Shown here piece after piece: positions 22,530 through 35,753 of a stretch of 64,000 nucleotides of DNA. The stretch covers positions 57,914,319 to 57,978,318 of the forward strand of contig CM046309.1 in assembly GCA_025267735.1 (NCBI GenBank), given 5' to 3'. How positions within the stretch are numbered: the stretch's first letter is position 1; the number at the start of each line of letters is the position of its first letter. The stretch comes from Mactra quadrangularis (lineage: Eukaryota; Mollusca; Bivalvia; Venerida; Mactridae). Position numbers and translations under genes: made by a program. The notes under the pieces were generated by a model, which was not told where the DNA came from, did no database searches, and saw only the letters and a program-made list of their open reading frames with translations.

Positions 22530-23495
22530 TAAACTAAAGGTAATAATTTTTCATAAACAGTGCTGCTGGTATTGCAAATTTCAATATAGGTACTTGAATC
22601 AGGTATGGAATCATCCTGGAAGCATTAAGCTATGTTCTTGTATTACAAAGGCTGCTTGGCCACAGATTTCAACTTAAATATCAACTTTTCATAAGTTCTA
22701 AATAATGTGTAGCTTTTGGGAGCTGTAAAGCTGAGTTCTAATCTTGACAAATTGTTAGTGCAAATTGATATACATGCACAACTAATGCCTCAGTCCTAAA
22801 AAATCGTGGCTTGTTGCGGACCTGTACATGCAGACAGTCGTAAGCTGCGGGAAGCCTTGCGTATTACATTTGTCAGGTGACGGTATGCACATGGCACAAA
22901 ACAACACACCCGTACGGAACCGTAGCTGGAAGATATGCAAGTTTAATCCATACTTGGCCACGATTTTATTCACTATTTGACTTTGAAACTGATACGTGTA
23001 CCCTGGGCTCATCTAACGGACTCACGCAAGATTTCGTACGGGTCCTTGCGGAGCTCGAATGTTAATGGGACTGTAGCATTACACAGTGCAGTTGTTGCCA
23101 GTTTTTTGTCATCATATTCTTTGATCAGAATTCTAGTATTGCAGACTTCACAAGTTGGTGCTAGTTTTTGTCAACTTGTTTTATGATCAAAATTCTAGGA
23201 TTGCAGACTTCACTGGTTTTTGGCAGAACTGATTATGTATTTATTATTATGTTGACAAAATTGTTACAAAAATAACAACATAAAACATAAGGCCAAGAAA
23301 ATTATCCTGCGTTTCAGGGCTATGATCTGAAAAATATTTAGCAGGGTAGGCTCCTTTTTTTTAACACAGCCAATTGTTTTTTCTTAGTTTTGGTGAAACA
23401 GTAGATTTTGTGTGTGGGAAAAAATGGATGATTTTACACAAAAAAAGTTCTAATTTTGACGAGATTTGCTTGGTTACTAAAGGTTGGGTAGCCAG

Positions 23496-23783
23496 TAGGG
23501 CTGTCTGGATACGCCATAAGCGTATCACGATATACTGCAATACACTGGCACCATATCGCGATACATACCACAATTTTTTTGGGGCTTTTAGATTTGTTGT
23601 TCCTCTGCTGTATTTTAACAGAAACAATGCAAATTTTACATGCAGCTACTGATAGAATCTTGCCTCTTCAAATGAAATATAAAACATCGCCAAATACAGG
23701 TACGTTAAAATCATACCCCAGTACCTATTGCCGCAGCTGCTTATTGCTATGTACTGGTATACTAGTTTATCGCGACAGCCCTA
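23496..23783. mobile_element. hAT-like MITE with 8-bp target duplication
   Basis: TAGGGCTGTC ... GACAGCCCTA termini, with GTAGCCAG duplicated exactly at 23488-23495 and 23784-23791. The 8-bp duplication and CAGCCCTA ends are typical of hAT. 288 bp, no transposase. Confidence 0.85.
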
Positions 23784-24863
23784 GTAGCCAGAAACATAGG
23801 ATGTGTATTTTAGGCCTAAATTAGTGATACAAATGGTTATGCCATTAATGTTCTGTATTGAGTTTAGCTGTCAGATAAATAGTTCTATGTAATAACTGTT
23901 TTATATCAAGTGCTGTCAGTTGTTTTACTAATTATATGAATGGGTATGACATTTCTATTAAATTTTTGATGGAAATAACCTTTTAAATATATGATGTGTG
24001 TAGAATTGTATCACGGCTGACATTTGCATTATGATTTGTTATTAGAATTGCTGCATAGTTAATATATTGTATTGTCATCATTATTTTGTGATTTTGAGAA
24101 CACATTATGAGCAATAAAATGTTTAGTGTAAAAGGAAAGGGACAGGAACTGACATCCAGACTCTTCATGCTTTAGTCAAGTTTGAAAATACTTGGAACTA
24201 AGTAGTCTTTGGCTTACATAAGATATTCCTATGGCTGTTAAGTTTAGATTAAATTTGTACTGTAAAGTTCCAATGTATAGACCACCAGGGTTATTGCAAA
24301 TTTATACAATTTTCACAGTTTTAAGTCCCAAATGCTTATTTTTAGAATGCAACTAAAAGAAAGGTAATTAAGATTCCTGAATGGACTTGATTATGGACAA
24401 CAATCATTTCTTTAAGCGAGAAGTTACCTGTAACTGCACATAGCGAGGAGTAAATAGCACAATGAATGACTGCTTAAAGAATGCAATGATATGCTTATTC
24501 ACGAAAACAACTAGAAAAAGTATTTTTGTGTATTATTTTAAGAAAAATGAATTCCATGACACTTTCTGACCAGAAAGGCTTGTTAAGTCAACTGAACTAC
24601 AGATAATTATTTAGAAGCAATAGCAGGTTTTAAATTGAAATTTTACTATATAATAGCTAGTAATTAAGCCAAAATTGTGACTGAAGTCCTCTACAATGGC
24701 CAATCAAAGTGATAATTCTTTAGTGGAAATATCCTCATACTTTTACTTGACATAATGTAACAATATCATACATATTTATAATGTCACTCACCAGACTGTG
24801 AACTTTCCACTTTAATAATTTTATGAATATGTTATGACATTTTTATTGTACCTCTGGGTTACC

Positions 24864-24947
24864 ATATCGCAGGTTTAGCGCAATATGGTCTTAACTCAAT
24901 ATAACAAAAGAGTGAGTTATGACTGTATTGCGCTAAACCTGAGATAT
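24864..24947. repeat. Hairpin family E, copy 1
   Basis: Near-perfect stem aggtttagcgcaatatggtc / gactgtattgcgctaaacct with the loop region aactcaatataacaaaagagtgagtt. Six further copies in this window share stem ends and loop. Confidence 0.75.
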
Positions 24948-25147
24948 AGACTGTTAGTATTACACTTTGTACATGTGACTGACTCTGCATCTTTTAAATG
25001 ATGACATTATTTTGTGACCTTTAGCTTGTCAAAACCTCAGTATACATTGTACATGTTGCTTACATTGCATATTTCATTTGTTTCAGTTATTTTGTAAATG
25101 TTTACCTTTACAATCCTTGTGTAGTGAAGTGACAAGTGGCTTCCCCT

Positions 25148-25430
25148 GCAATAATTTCATAAATTGTTCATAAACACATTCATGAACTGTTCATAAATGT
25201 GCATAAACAACAAATGAGACTTTTGTCTTTCATTGACAGTTCATGAATAAAATATATTCATGAATATGAGTCATTCATGAACTTGCTCATGAACTATTCT
25301 TGGAAATTCATATAGGGATTGCTGTTATTATTCATGAACATTTTCCCCAAGATAATGAACTATTGAAGATGTTCATGGATATTCATAAATGGTTTATGAA
25401 CATTTATGAATTAATGAACATGCCCTAAAA
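25148..25430. repeat. TTCATGAA-rich cluster
   Basis: About 280 bp with more than a dozen ttcat(g/a)aa or near-palindromes in both orientations, bounded by ttcccctgcaataatttc and atgccctaaaagggg. Probably a decayed inverted-repeat element. Confidence 0.5.
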
Positions 25431-25620
25431 GGGGATAGAAATGTAGTCTTTAAAATGTCTTGAAACCAGAATTTATTTTTCTGTGGTTAAAGTAATGTAT
25501 AGTCCATTTTTACTCACTGTCAAAATTTGAATAATTTTACAGTCACTGTGATTGAATACACACTAACAAAAAATCATAAGTGTTATAGGAAGAGCATGAA
25601 GTCTCGTTGAAATTATTCAT

Positions 25621-25762
25621 GGGCAAGTTGCCTAAGCATATCGCTACGTATTGCTTTGTACCCTGGTATCCTTCTTTCACCAAAAGGAATAAAAGTATGA
25701 TATCAAATTAAGGGTACCAGGGCACAAAGCGATATGTAGTGATATGCTTAGGCAACTCGCCC
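25621..25762. mobile_element. 142-bp inverted-repeat MITE
   Basis: Arms of about 47 bp (gggcaagttgcctaagcata ... ttgtaccctggta) face taccagggcacaaagcgata ... ggcaactcgccc, leaving a 45-bp centre. Target duplication unclear. Confidence 0.75.
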
Positions 25763-26029
25763 TATGTTTTGATAGTTGAGAAAAAACAAACTATAACATT
25801 AATTAAGTTAGTAATAAATGCAAAACAGTGTTGTCAGGACTTTGATTTCTTGTATTGAACACATGTTACTGTTGAGGAGGGAAGGAGGCTTCATATTACA
25901 GTAAATAAGATATCATATATAAGATCTATAGTATTGATTAGTTGTATCAATCATGTAGGTTTTACTGTACTAATGGGAGTCATGTTATAATATCATAATA
26001 TTAGGTTCAATGCCGTGTCATCACTAATA

Positions 26030-26110
26030 TGGTCATGGCTGTCAGTGCACCTAACCAAGCTTTCCTTGACCTATGTAGATAACCAGAACTCGCTTTTCCT
26101 TTTACAACTT
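26030..26110 (-). mobile_element. SINE family S3 fragment
   Basis: gctgtcagtgcacctaacca followed by gctttccttgacctatgtag is the complement of the S3 3' part (compare 55793-56035). A sister fragment is at 26870-26960. Confidence 0.45.
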
Positions 26111-26153
26111 CATTTAGCTCAGCAAATATGACATTTCATCTGTGGCTATGCTA

Positions 26154-26213
26154 CTCTTGAAAATATGTTTTCGGAGCTCACTTAGACTAAGTAAGCTCAG
26201 AAAACATATTTTC
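26154..26213. repeat. Short hairpin GAAAATATGTTTTC
   Basis: gaaaatatgttttcggagct pairs with aagctcagaaaacatatttt. Half-copies with the same core occur at 51418-51445 and 60968-61005. Confidence 0.5.
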
Positions 26214-26224
26214 AACAGTTTCAT

Positions 26225-26430
26225 CAACAGGGGAAAATCAGCCAGGCGGAAAGATTGGCCGAGAGAAATAATGTTGTATCATATTAGATGTAAATTTTCA
26301 ACAAATATTAGGGGGGAAAACTTTGCCCAGGGGGGGGAAAAAGGCCTGGGCCAATCTTTCCCTGGGGAAAGATTTGCCTGGGCCTTTTTTCCCCGGGGAA
26401 AGATTGGCCGGGGGGGGGAATAGACTGCTA
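26225..26430. repeat. G-run-rich repeated segment
   Basis: Repeats of ggaaagattggcc and ggaaagatttgcctgg between runs of 4-10 G, in both orientations (ccaatctttccc). It lies about 220 bp upstream of the first visible PLD exon. No coding role seen. Confidence 0.55.
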
Positions 26431-26652
26431 CACCGCCGGCAACCCTGCACTTAGTAAAGTAAAATTTAATCTGACACCATTGTCGGCAAATATCCCCTAT
26501 TTCATTGACATATTTAACCACAGGTTGCTGCAGGATTCAATCATTGACTTCAGTTTACAAAATCCTGCACTCTACCACTGTAATACATCAGCAGCTTTCC
26601 AGATATTTCTTGTAACACCATGTTATGTTTATTTATATATTTCTACTTTCAG

Positions 26653-26781
26653 GTACACTATAGAAGTTATACATGGTGAATATAAATGGACTGTAAAAAG
26701 AAGATATAAACATTTTGATAGTTTACATAAAGCATTAAGATTGTTCAGAGCAAGATATTCATTACCTGTACCGACTAAACA
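26653..26781 (+). CDS. PLD1: PLD exon: PX domain, first visible exon
   Basis: Acceptor ttctactttcag and donor gtaagttt. It begins with the third base of an Arg codon and reads [20 protein letters not shown], which aligns to the PX strand-turn of PLD1 ([20 protein letters not shown]). It ends two bases into a Gln codon. Because it starts mid-domain, at least one earlier coding exon must exist. Confidence 0.9.
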
Positions 26782-29700
26782 GTAAGTTTTACTTATTTAT
26801 TTTCATACCCCACTCCAAGCCTTCCAAGGACCCTATATAGAAAAGATTATAATTATCATAATATTGGGTTCAATGCAGTGTCAACACTGAAAAAGTCAAA
26901 TATGGCTGTCAGTGCACCTAACCAAGCTTTCCTGACCCTATATAGAAACGATCTTTTGGCTAAAGTCCCTGTCACTCGTACTGAACAAACAGTAAGTTTT
27001 AACTTCCTTTTCATACCCACCTAAGCAATCAATAAGGTCCCAGTGGTCAAGACTTGGCTCCATGTTAAAAGCATGCTTAATTATTTGATTATAGTTTTTT
27101 TCTAGAAAAAAATACAAATAAGCATATTAATAAATTTAAAACACAAAAAATATGCAATGCCCATACCATTACTTTTAATATTGCAGGTTATTTGAGAAAC
27201 ATCTATAACTCAATATAAAAAAAGAGCGAGTTACATCTGATTTGCCCTAAAACTGCAATATGCGCATTTAATACACTTTTTTGAGGAGGGAAATTTTGGT
27301 CAACAATTAAAGATGAAGATTGCTACTTCATAAAATAGAGTAGCTGGCTATATATTATATATCTATTCACTTAGACTGCAAATTATCAAATTGTTTACTA
27401 TTATTTAGAGAGATACAGTACAGAGGGATTTACGACTAATTTTGGTCGACTAATTTTGTTCGTAAGCGAAAGACTGTTGATAATACTTGGCCGGGAGGGG
27501 GGGGGTCTGCTATTATTCTACTAAGTGTTAGATATTATGGGTATTGCGTTAACTCCTAGGAGGGTATATTAAGTGTTATATATATCTGGGGTTTAGCGCA
27601 AAACGGTCGTAACTCACTCTTTTCTTATATTAAGTTATGACCGTTTTGTGCTATACCTGGATCTGGTAACAGAGTATAATATATGGATGACAATAGATTT
27701 TATTTATGTGACAATGTCGGAGATTCTGATGGCTCCCTGAAGAATATGTTAAATATATTAATAAGACAGAATTGTTTCCTGATGAATGAGACGATTTTGT
27801 TTCATGAGACTTTTGTCTTTTCTCTTAATTTTGTGATTTAATGCCATGGCTTTAACTGACTGCAGACCGATTTGTAGAATAAAATCCTTTATTTATGTTG
27901 TTAATATTATTCCATTATTAAATGAGAATGAAATACTCACGTCATAATGCCTTTGTATCATAAAGTCCCGATAGTGGCATTTTGAAATATTGTTTATTTT
28001 CACAATTACTTCGTTTAAATGTAAACAAAATAATATTTCATTTTAAGATAATAATACTTCATAAAAAAACAAATAATATTTTGTAAAATAATGAAATTAT
28101 AAATTATAAAAACAAAGTAATATTACTTTAAAACAAAATAATTGTAAATTTAAGGAAGTAAAATGTTGCTATATGGGCTTTGTAGGCTTTGAATATAATT
28201 CAAAGAGTTTCTTAAGAGAGTATTCTTTTATTTATTGACTAGATATCCTAGAGATTAAAATGTTCTGCATTTAATTTATTCATAATGTAAAATCTTGCAT
28301 TAATAGATCTCGGAGCAGACTGTTACGTCTTTGACAAATCAAACAAATTCTATAAATCTTATTTTGTTAATAATGCATATGTTGCCATGGCGATATGTTC
28401 TTTGAAGATTTTTTGTCAAAGAGAATGTTTTGAAAATCTGAAGTTATGATGCACATAACAATGGCATTATTGTCTTTGTCTGATGTGTTTTTATAATGTT
28501 TCAAAACCACAATTACTGAATATATACTTGGCTTCAATATATTAGAGTTTTTGTTTATTAATTGCAAATAATGTTTGTTTGTTTGCTGGATTTTTCAACA
28601 GTCGGGTGGTCGGTTGGGCAGGCATCTGGTGTCGTTATCAATTGCCTTCAAGTTTTTCTTTACCATATATTTCTGCCATTTATTGTCAGATTTTTATGAA
28701 ACTTCATACTATCATAACATACCATGTGATGAACAGATTTAGAGAGTAACCACAGCTCTACCTGGCTTTATCATAGATTATCTCCCTTTGTAATTTTTGC
28801 GTTAAAGTTTTTAAATCCGGCTTTAATGTGGGTTCCACATTACATTTCTTGTGTTAAAATTTTGTTACCCAGTTGTTTATTTAAGATGAAATATGACTTT
28901 GGTTGGTTGGTTTGTTTCTTTGTTATTCTAGGTACATTATACATGTGAAATGATTTAAAAACAAAAGTTATATAACTTTATCATTACATTTATATTTTAT
29001 TACTTATATTTTACATCTGGCGTTTTGAAACAGGGGGTGCTAGGGGGGGCACACCCTGAAAAAACAACGACAAATTTGATAAAAATGCGATTTAGACTTA
29101 ACCAGATTTGACCATTCCGAGTGTGACCTTTTTATTTGAATAATAATACATTTACCCACAAATGTAAGCATGTGCTCTTTTGTTAACACCTTGTTTGTGG
29201 GACAAAATATAACTGTGAACCTTTGTTAAATATGCTATAATAGGTAAGGTCATGGAAAGGTCCATTTAACCCCGCCCCCCCCCCCCCCCCCCGATCTATA
29301 ATTAATGCTTCCTTCAGTCCTCATAATTAATTGTATAATATTATTTTGTAGACATCGTGAAAGAAGAATCAGTATTAAAGAAGAAAGAAAAGAAAGGAAG
29401 ATCAAAAAGAAACAAGCTAAAAAGATCTCAAGATTTCCTAAGAAACCTGAAATGTTAGTTAGAGAAGATGCTTTGGAGAAAAGAAGGGTGAGTCTCAAAT
29501 AGAGTCTGAAATTTTTCCTTAGCTAGGCCTACAGCTGTACATACATTGACTTGAAAATTCCAAGAATTCTGAACAATTTCCTCAGTGTAGGGAGAGGTTT
29601 TTGGCTCCTTGTGTCATGTCTGCATATTATCAAACATTTTACAGTACATTTATACATCAATATTGTGCCACCAGGGCTAGCTCTGTTGGTACCACACACA

Positions 29701-32700
29701 GTCACCACAGTCTTCTGATTAGGGGGTTCTAGGTTTAATTCCCAGATGAGGCATACTTTCATTTAGTTTGGTCATTGCATATTTTCTATGGCTGTTCTTG
29801 CTCCTACCACTGATTCTAAATCATGTAGGACAGTTGTAAGTCACTGATGGAAGTATGTGGATAGTAGTTGGTTAACAGATAAATCCAGAGATTTAGCCTT
29901 TCCTGGTATGGTCAGTAGGTTGAATGACTGCCATGATTTAATGTATACAATTAGACGCTAGGGTGTTAAACCCTAACAAAAAATACAACTTTTTAAGACA
30001 GAACAGCGTAACAAACTTGTATGCCAAAATATGGCCAATTATAATACTCTAAGAAGTTTTTACAACTAAAATCAGCGGCAAGATCATTGAAAATAATAAT
30101 CTCCAGGTTATATTGACTTTCTTATAATCTCTACTGGACACAAACATGTACAAATGTAATATTACTTTCTTACAAGGTAATGAATAATAAAGATTGATTG
30201 ATTCTATAGAAAGTTGAACAACATGTTACCATACACTGTTGTATATTGTACCGGTACATGTTACATGTATATATGGTAGTAGACATTGATTCTATACCTT
30301 GTATAATATACAGTGCTGTCCATAAGTAATTAAGTCTTGTGACAGTCTTCATGGTAAGCCAGTTGACTGAGTACACAGAAAGCGTTGTCAATCAAGTGAT
30401 TTAGCATGTGAGTGGTCTGAGTGTCCACCAACTTTTTACGGCCACCATTTTTCATATTCAATAAAAAATCTTAATTTGTTGTTATATGTATATAGTAAAG
30501 TAAATTGTAGGATGTATTATGCTAAATCATTAAAATAGACTGGAAAAATTTAACATATGGTCGTTATTTAGTCAAATATCTCGCAACTTCATTGCCTTGA
30601 CTCAACAACATCAATATTGTTTAGAAATGTTTTAGTCCTGTAAACTTTTATTCAGTCCCTCAAAAAATCAATTTTTCTGGACTGTATATCCAGTGCTGAT
30701 GAAATTATGTTATAAGGACCGTCCTGAGAAAAACTGATCATGTGTTCTGCTAGAATTTTTACTAAATTTAAAGCTTATTTTTGAAACAATAGTTTGAGTC
30801 ATAACTATGTTGATAAACTAATTAACGCTGATTTTGGAATATGCTGAGATGGGTTTTACAGTCTACAAATTTAGTGGGTGTCTGGTTGCCCTTGACAACC
30901 ACTTTTTAGTTTGGGCAACCAAATATTTCTTTTGGGCTACTAAAATGCTTCACACAAAAGATAGTGATTGCTGATAAATTGTCCTGTTAGGGCAACTACT
31001 TTCATATCCTAATATTGAAGACTGGTTTTAGTTTTTGTTTTCACTGGTTAATGTGAACCAGTTTATCATATAAACAGAATTTTGGTTCAAGAATTTTTGG
31101 ATGGCACTGTATATCTGTAGAATGTGACCTGATACAGATTGAGATTTAATTGATAAATGTAATTTAATGATACAGATGTTGTGTATATATGAGTCAGTAC
31201 CTGTGTAGGTACTGTATTGTTTCTGTATGGTCATAGCGGGTCTATAAAAAGATGTAGAGCCGTGGCCGTGGCTTAGTGGTTAGCATGTCTGACTTAGAAT
31301 CCGAATATCGCAGGTTCGAGCCAAGTGGCGGTAGGTCATACCCTATACATGAGTTGTCAGCCTTGTGTTAGAGTAAGTTAATACTGGTGATAGAAAAGTG
31401 TCCAGGAAACTTATAGTAGGAAGAGCTGGCCGTTGTATATATGACCAAAATATGTGTTGATGTAGTGTTTTATATTTTGTGAAACTGTAATATGTATAAG
31501 ATTCTGAGCACCACGGCAATCCTTTACGAAGATATGCCTTGGATATCAGAAGTGATTGCTAAAGGCTAATTTCATTAAGAAATGTCATGTTTTAGGCGCT
31601 AGGAAGGATCTGAATATTGGGGCCGCAGATAGGGTGGGTACGGGAGGAGTGTCCCCTGTTGATGGTTGAATTTTTTTGTGAATGTAAGCCTCTGTAACTC
31701 GATTTCCAGCACTTTTAGTACCCCCTGTATAAGAACAAATCTTTGTATTAGTTCTCAAGATTTTCAATATGTGTCATGAAAAAATTAACTCGGGGTCCCA
31801 TTGCCGCTGCTTGCAAGAATATTTGGGCCACGGCCCCTGTGGCCCCAGCTCAAACATGCCTGTGTTTCTGTGTAGATTAGACTTTATTTAAACCCAGTCC
31901 ACAGTTAGAAAAATTTTAATTTACTGAAGAATCCTTGTTAGAACTTCTTTGTTTTCTTTTGATATCTGAGGTTTATTTGCATAGAAAATTGCTAAGGAGT
32001 TTCAAATGACATGCATACATGTATTTGTAAAGTTCTTTAGTTTTAGGCTATATAATGTTTTCTTGATTTCAAGTATAGTTTTAAATCAATATATAAGTTC
32101 AATTGTACTGAATATTGTCTATAGAGTATTTGATTACTTTTATTCTGACGTTATCCAACTTTGATGTTTTGTTTGACCATCGGCATTGTTATCTTTATTT
32201 GTTCTCAACATGCTAGCCATGTGGCCTGTAATCAAGTATTGGTAAAACAATACTGCTACTATTTATGAAAATATATTGAAGATGCAATGTAAGGGTAATT
32301 TAATTTTCATACAGTGGTAACAGTACCCACCAAAAGTTTGGAGACATTTTCATTTTGTAGGCTCACTGATTAGCTTTTATTTAAAATTTGATAACTATTT
32401 ATTTTGAAATGCTTTTTAGTGTTGCTTTATTCTTTTTAGTTATCATTATAATTATAACTGAGACTACAAAAATAGCATAAAAGTTATGTTATGGAAAATA
32501 ATTACAATAAGCATGGTTTTTTGGGGCTTTAGGATATCAGATGCTGAATCTTACAGATAGGTTGATTCGTGAAATGTGTTTTCATTATATCAGAAAACCA
32601 TACTTGAAGATATTAAAAATAATGATTCGACAAAAATAATCATTTAAATGCAAGAATTGTTGTAAATATGTTTTGTCTCCAAACTTTTGGTGGGTACTGT

Positions 32701-35700
32701 ACTAATTGTATTATACTGGGAGTAGTTTTACAGCCTGGAGATAGTAGAGTACAGTACATGGTTTTTATTTGCTATGTGGAAAATGATATTGTATATATTA
32801 TTTTTTCTATTTCAGTTACATTTAGAGAAATATTTACAAAGTATATTAGAATCTAAATGGTATAGAAATCATTGTGAAGTGGTAGGTACTATTATATTAT
32901 ATGTCTGTAAGGTATAGTACTGTGGATCGTTTAGCAAGTGGCGATCAGATTTGAACTACGATTCATGTGTAGCGATTCATGAATCGAACCACGAATCACA
33001 TGTTAATGGACAAGCAGACAGGAATCATGTAATAACAAAAAAAGTAAAAAAATACGGAAGCTTTTATTATTTGGGACACCATGTACTCCATACATTTACT
33101 ATCAGACGTTTAATGGGCATTTTCAGTGGTAACATGTTTTGTTCAAATGTGTAATTTTGACACTTGATAATTCAGTCCCTACATAAATTAAAGTTTTCAT
33201 TAGTAGTGCGACTCTTTTCAGTGGTAATTAAGCTGAAAATGTTCCTTTTTTTCCCTAAACTAGATCGCGATCCGACGATTTCGGACGTGATGAATATTTG
33301 TACATGATTTTCTGGTCGAGATCGTGATTATCCGATTACTCGGATACTCGCCACAGCCCTAGTAAGGTAGCAGAATTGGCCAAGTGTTTGTGACATTGTG
33401 ACTTGTTATTTCAGTCATTGCCTTAATATTCTATAGCCTTAGCTTGATTTATTAAGTCAAATAGTAAGAGACATAACTATTTATTAGCACGACTATATGA
33501 AGTTATTAATTTTAATTAGTCTTAATTGATTTTCACTAAGTCACAGGCCTGAAACTTTGTTTTCTTTGGAAAGATTGGCTGAGAAAATATTGACCGAGTG
33601 GAAGCAAATGAAATCATGATTTGTTTATAAATGGCAGTGGAAAATTCAAATAAACTGTGAAGAATGGTTTACCAAATATTTGATTCATTGACTCATCAAG
33701 GGAGATAATTTTGGTTGAAACACCTTGAAACATGGGGAATTTAGTGTTGAAAAGTACTTGAATTTCAGTTGAAGACTTGAGTATAAAACAAGTGTAATAT
33801 GAGTCATTTAGGATGTCTTCAGACAAATTCAAATAATATTCTATGTAAAAAAAAATCCTTATCCTTAGATAACTGTTTTTACAGACATACAAAGTAGCAC
33901 TGCTTATAATCTTTTAAAAAAACATTATTTCTACTCCGAAGTTTGTCGGTACACATGCATTAAAGACAATGATTTACGACTCATGGTACTTGGTGACTCT
34001 CTGGAGAGAATAGTGATAATAAATCTAGATAGAATTACTGTAATTTGGTCTGTGACAGTTTGGATACTTGTGGTTTATATATAAGGAAAAAAATGGTCAT
34101 GACGTAACATTCTGTGATATGTTATTTTCTTTAAACTTTGTTGTTGTAAGGATGAGACAATATGTTGTTGACTAGTTTGACCTGGTTTCATTTGATGGCT
34201 TTTTTTTATTAAAAAAAATTGGTTTGGTGAGTTTCAAATTGAAAATTTGAAGTTCAGTTTGCTCTAAACAATTGAGACTTAATTTTCTGAACACATTAAA
34301 AGAAACCGATAGGTAATTACATAATGTCAAACATTTGACAAACTCAGTGAACGTGTTGTTTTAAAAATACCAGTATTTGCCATACTTCATGTAATAAATG
34401 AGAAATAAAGCTTGTTTTTAGGGTTGATAAATGTTTAAAAAAAACACATAAAAATATAATGACTTCAAACATGAAACCCAATTTTGAAATTAAGAAATTA
34501 TTTACATGAATAAAAACTCATAGTGCTTCCAACTCACTTTTCTGTTATCAACTGAAGTAAAAATTAATAGGATGTGAATGCAGCACTTATATTGATGCTT
34601 CGACATAGTGTGATAGATTACCAATCCAATGCTGTTACTCCTCAGCTTTGACTGGGAACGATAAGAGTATGATTTAGTTATATGGGTTTGATAAAATAAA
34701 CAATTATCAAATATTGTATGACTTGAAATAGAGTGATTAAAAATAATGTTGACTCAAGATGGATACATGTACTCTTTGATTTAAAGGCTCAGTCTGTAGC
34801 ACACAAGTCTACTGAATGGAGATTGTGGGTTCGTTTCCAAGTTAGGCATACTTTCATATGTTAAAATAATATTTCTAAAGCCATTCTCTCTCCTTCCACT
34901 GATTCTTAATCATGTAGGACAGTTGTCACTCACTGACAGAAGTATGTGATTATTAACTGGTCAAAAGCTTAATCCAGTGAATTAGACTTTCTAGAAACTT
35001 ATCAAATGTGTTGCTATGGTGTTAAAACCTAACCAATAAAAACCAACATCTCATTACCACAGCTAACTTCAGGACTATGCTCAAATTATTAATGTAGGAG
35101 TGGCTATGATTACAATTGATTTAAACAGATCTAAAATTTTTGACTCACCTACTCGCTAATTTAGATCTAGCTGTTTCTTTATGAGGGTTACGTTCAGGTG
35201 ACCTTTTCTCGTTATATTCATGACACAATCATTATGTTTAGTGACTTGTTTACATCAACTACGTCACATAATTTAAAATTAGCCGTCTAATCACGGCCTG
35301 TGAATAACACCACCATCCAATTGGCTCTCAAACTTTGGTCTAAAATAGAAATTACGAAATCAAAATGCTATTAATAGTGTTTTGTCTAGATGAAAGCTAC
35401 GCATAGATTAGTGGACGCAAAGGTCATCTCAATGCCTCCCGGCAAACCTCAGAGATCCTGTATGACAGGGATCTACAGGATATCTGTTTACGGAGATTGC
35501 TATGATTATATGACATTATATTTTATTACTTTGTGTTTTTAATTGTAGTTAAAGTTCTTAGAGGTCAGTGAGCTATCATTTGTTAATCGTCTTGGTCTAA
35601 AATGGAAAGAAGGAGATGTCAACAAATGTTCTGGTGGACGGAGAATCTCTATAGGTTGTTGTGGTTGTCTGAAAAAATATCATGTAGCTGGACGATGGAG

Positions 35701-35722
35701 TAAAAGGTATGATATAACACCT

Positions 35723-35753
<31 letters not shown>

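Noticed and set aside
29270..29293. Functional poly-C element
   Set aside because: A plain homopolymer run of about 20 C; may also be a sequencing or assembly artefact.
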